A DNA stretch of 64,000 nt. It comes from Apostichopus japonicus. Its lineage: Eukaryota; Echinodermata; Holothuroidea; Aspidochirotida; Stichopodidae. Made by a program: the position numbers and the translations under genes. Shown here piece after piece: positions 1 through 64,000 of the stretch; within the stretch, counting starts at the first letter, position 1, and the number at the start of each line of letters is the position of its first letter. The notes beneath the pieces were generated by a model. That model had not been told where the DNA came from, made no database searches, and worked only from the letters and a program-made list of their open reading frames with translations. Location: the NCBI RefSeq assembly GCF_037975245.1, contig NC_092577.1, positions 10,732,013 to 10,796,012 of the forward strand, read 5' to 3'.

Positions 1-126
1 TGTTCCTTTAATAACACTGTTATTACAGGAATCATTCTCTCCTGTTCCTTTAACAACACTGTTATAACAGGAACCATTCTCTCCTCTTCATTTAATAACA
101 CTGTAATTACAGGAACCAATCTCTCC
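1..126. repeat. 42-bp tandem repeat, 3 copies, cut by window edge
   Basis: Three diverged copies starting at 1, 43 and 85, each with CACTGTTATTACAGGAA-like sequence followed by CTCTCC. Lies in or just after the UBR5 3'UTR; probably continues left of the window. Confidence 0.9.
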
Positions 127-506
127 TGCTTACCATTGAACTCCACCGTCCAACACACTAGACAAATACGTAACAATCTCTATTACTCGCTCCCAACAAG
201 CCTGCCCTTTCTGCATTAACTGTTTCTTTCCATCTAGCAAATTTTCAAATCTATTTTTTTCTTCTTTTCCACTTAACGCTTACACTCCGACCAGTTTCCT
301 CCATTTCGCAATAAGTTTTTGGCTTAAACTTCTTCAGATGCAATCTCAGAAACTTGGCCCATTTTTGATGGTATTAATTTCGGTATTATTTTATACCCTC
401 TCTACGTAGCATGCAATAATATATCTATGCTTCCTTCGAACTGTCGTTAACTACTTCAGCCCCTTCTTTGTCCCAGCCTACATGGCAGACGACGTCGTCG
501 TCACTC
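1..506 (-). other. UBR5: UBR5 3' untranslated region (extent unknown)
   Basis: Sequence downstream of the UBR5 stop codon. No minus-strand AATAAA is present in this stretch. The variant ATTAAA occurs on the minus strand at 96-91 and 12-7, inside a tandem repeat, so the cleavage site may be there or beyond the window. Position of the 3' end is unproven. Confidence 0.5.
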
Positions 507-61398
<60,892 letters not shown>

Positions 61399-61900
61399 TT
61401 TCCTTTGTGAGGTGACTCGATGATTTACTGATTACATCTCCAAGTGCAAAAGGAGAATCATCCGAAATGTGTTGGTTTTCCTTCGCAAAGAAACTCAGCG
61501 AACCACTGGCACTAGGCGAGTGTGATTGTATAGGTTCTGGAATATCCAAACGGAGGGCTAACGTATGTACGTATACGCATGGCAGACATGCACTATGGTT
61601 GCCTAATGACGCTTTTAATTCAACATGACCTCATATCCTAGACCTACTTACACAACTGAAATATGTTAGGCTGGACACATTAATCACATTTCCTATTTAT
61701 TTTAAATTGTTCCAAAACAATACTTGGTCTTCGGAAGAGAACGATATTTCCTACTGCACGATGGCTGTAGGATTATTAATAGCAGGTCTTTGGCTGAATT
61801 CCAAACAAGATTGACCAGTACGGTGTTGTCGTTGTCACTCACATATTCATGCTAAACTCAAGGCCTTTCATACATGATTGACGGCCCAATGACCACGCCT
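61399..61900 (-). promoter_or_regulatory. UBR5: Candidate UBR5 5'UTR and promoter region
   Basis: Immediately upstream of the ATG. No TATA box at a clear position; the ATG overlaps a YY1-like AAAATGGCG, and ATTGG (inverted CCAAT) occurs on the minus strand near 61888. An upstream ATG at 61549-61547 opens a 64-codon frame that ends at 61355, overlapping the main start in another frame. The transcription start is not determinable. Confidence 0.4.
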
Positions 61901-64000
61901 ATTAACATAGAAAACGAAACATTGTAGCAATAATCGTTTTCTAGTGAGGGATGTCATTAGTGCGTTGGGAACAGGGAGGGTTCCACTTAATTAAGCGTCC
62001 AAGTGGACGGGAACCCCCCCCCCCCCCCATCTATTCAAATGTTCGGAGACCTCCTGGTGCGCCCATTCCTCCAAATGAAAATTGCCACGTCAACAAAAAC
62101 AAAACTCAGGCAGGAAGATACACATCTTTTTTAACATCTAAATAATTTATTCACATCTGATATAAGTTCTGAAAGGATTAAGTTATCCTCTTGGCCCCGA
62201 TATCTCCACCATGGGCCTATGTCAGGCTCTGGACCCCACGCCGACATTGCTCCGCACTTTGGCGCCAAGTTCCACTGCCTTCAAATGTTGATCTAAAATC
62301 CCCCCCCCCCTCCCCTTCCAAGTATCTGGGGATTGAAATGTGAGTTTTTTTCTTTAGGCGTCTTCCCTCGCCTTCATGTAAATAAACGAGAAGATACGCA
62401 CAGTCAAAGCTTGAGGAATACTCCCAATTTCTCGGAGCCCACCTCCCCCCCCCCCCTCCCGTCCAACTCACCATGTATACCTTACAGCACTGTGCTATGT
62501 TTACTTAATAATCGAAGATCTAACACAGTGAGATGTTAGAGTAGAACAAAGGCTTACAGGAAGTTTGGGTTGAATTGAAATGTAATGAAATGAGGTAAAC
62601 TCTAACCATGCTTTCTTCATAAAAGTAACTGCAATACCGTGAAATACCCGTTCGAGTAATACTTACGTACTTACAGCATGTGATCAGTTAAACATACAGT
62701 TGTGATCGCGTAGGAACAAATGTATAAAATATTGACTGGGTGGAAAACAGGTGGGACTTCCCCAGGAAAAAAAAATTATCGTTGATGAAGCTACGGTTGC
62801 CCAGATCGGACAAGCTAAATTTTACCTATTTTATATTCCTCAAAAATTCTCGAAATTTTATTCATTTTTCTAAAATTCTTTTTCGAATATTCGAGTGTGT
62901 ACAAGGCGGCGGCAGCACTTTTAATCTGGGGGGGGGGCACCGACATCAAAGGGCACTTTGCAGAAATTCGATTGGACTGATGCAGCCTTATATTTAGTAC
63001 CCTTTATAACTCTTATTGTATTATCTTATTTGCGTATACACATCACTCCATCAATGCCCCCCCCCCCCCTCAAGGAAAATATGCATACAGCACTGCAATA
63101 TCTAATGAACAAATTGGGAAACAAGGAACAAGTTTTCTTTTGAGACAAAATGAGGTGAAATCATGCTAGTTGCTAATGTAGATTTTATTTCTTGTTAATA
63201 TATCTTAACAATTTTTTTCCATTCGAAATAGCTTTGAGTTTGACCGACAGAAATTCATTAAAAGTCAGGGGCGTAGCCAGGATTTGCAAAGTTGTATGCA
63301 CGACAATCTGAGCGGAGCGCCACCATCGGTTGGCGCGGAGCGTAGAAGAAAATTTTTTGTTTTACAAACCCCTCAGATGGCCGGAAACGGCCCTTCCCGA
63401 GTGTTCATTCTGGTTCCCTGGCCTCTAATTGTTAACTTGAGACACCTCAATTTTTATGTAGAAAAAGGGCACATTTTTAACCCGAGGAAAAGTGGGGGCA
63501 CGTGCCCCCTGTGCCCCTCGGTTCCGCCGCCCTTGAGTGTGTATACCAACAATTTCGATTATATTATCTTGTCAAACTGTTGCCATTTTTATATCAACAT
63601 TATTTTGAAATTTCCAATACATAATTTTTAAATTTTTAAAACAAGACACCCAAAAGTCGACTTCAAATTTCATCTCAAAATTGACTTATCAGTAACTTGG
63701 GTTTGCATCTTTTGTTTTGCTTCTCTTTTTTTTTTTGGTCAGATTTTTTTTGCGATACAGTAAGAAACAGTAAAAAAAAAATTGAGAAACAAGTTTCGAC
63801 ATTTTTATATCGAAATTCCGTAAGCTTATATCTAAATTTTCTTCTATTCTGTCTCAAAATGTCCACATCCTTCTCGAAAGTAATTTTTTGCTTTTACATC
63901 GAAATATCGACTTGTTCTTCGAACACAACTTAGAGTTAATCCAGAGGTCACTGGTTCATATACTTCTTTAAATTGAAATTGTCATTGATGGAGCAAATTA
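61900..64000. other. Upstream flank, no gene recognised
   Basis: AT-rich with several long C or G runs (62009-62027, 62299, 62445, 62928, 63058). Short open frames have no recognisable product. A possible decayed transposon is at 63266-63535. Confidence 0.7.
63266..63535. mobile_element. Possible decayed hAT-like element
   Basis: Starts CAGGGGCGTAGCCAGG, a common hAT-type terminus, and ends GTTCCGCCGCCCTTG, whose complement CAAGGGCGGCGGAAC matches only partly. GGGGGCACGTGCCCCC, a palindrome, sits near the right end. No clear target duplication. Confidence 0.4.

Overview
The window is eukaryotic nuclear DNA, AT-rich and full of introns. It is dominated by one gene on the minus strand, the orthologue of the E3 ubiquitin ligase UBR5 (EDD in mammals, hyd in flies). 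I followed the reading frame from an ATG at 61398 to a stop codon at 507-509 through 46 coding exons. All introns are GT-AG and phases stay consistent throughout, giving a protein of 3037 residues (3038 with an alternative acceptor at exon 8). Human UBR5 is about 2800 residues. Recognition rests on remembered family sequence, not on a database search.

The source is probably a marine invertebrate deuterostome, most likely an echinoderm. This is an inference from the close match to vertebrate UBR5, the roughly 1.3 kb average intron, long poly-C/poly-G tracts, tRNA-derived SINEs, hAT-like MITEs and LINE 3' fragments. The class cannot be settled from the window.

Layout from right to left, in transcript order: 61.4-64.0 kb is upstream flank with no gene recognised. 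61.4-57.3 kb holds exons 1-3 with two large introns. 56.5-51 kb holds exons 4-10 (UBA domain at exons 5-6, start of the N-terminal propeller-like region). 50.4-39 kb holds exons 11-22. 38.4-34.8 kb holds exons 23-25, which encode the UBR box; intron 23 consists largely of two tandem arrays and a MITE. 34.1-24.3 kb holds exons 26-36 (acidic and Ser/Thr/Pro-rich linkers). 23.4-18.4 kb holds exons 37-40 (start of the conserved C-terminal part and the MLLE/PABC domain). 17.4 kb to the left edge holds exons 41-46 (HECT domain, with catalytic Cys3006 in the last exon), split by a 9.9 kb intron carrying SINEs and a nuclear-receptor-motif satellite.

The most unusual structure is a recurring association of tandem duplications with 5' splice sites of this gene. 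The exon 23/intron 23 junction is amplified into about 17 units of 19 bp, each with a donor-like sequence. The exon 5 donor lies at the edge of a four-copy repeat of roughly 77-87 bp. The exon 7 3' end with its donor is duplicated about 236 bp downstream. Other notable items are a hammerhead-like Penelope-type remnant, a LINE abutting the exon 19 acceptor, perfect DR1 motifs inside a repeat, and a substitution of the eponymous Glu in the MLLE motif.
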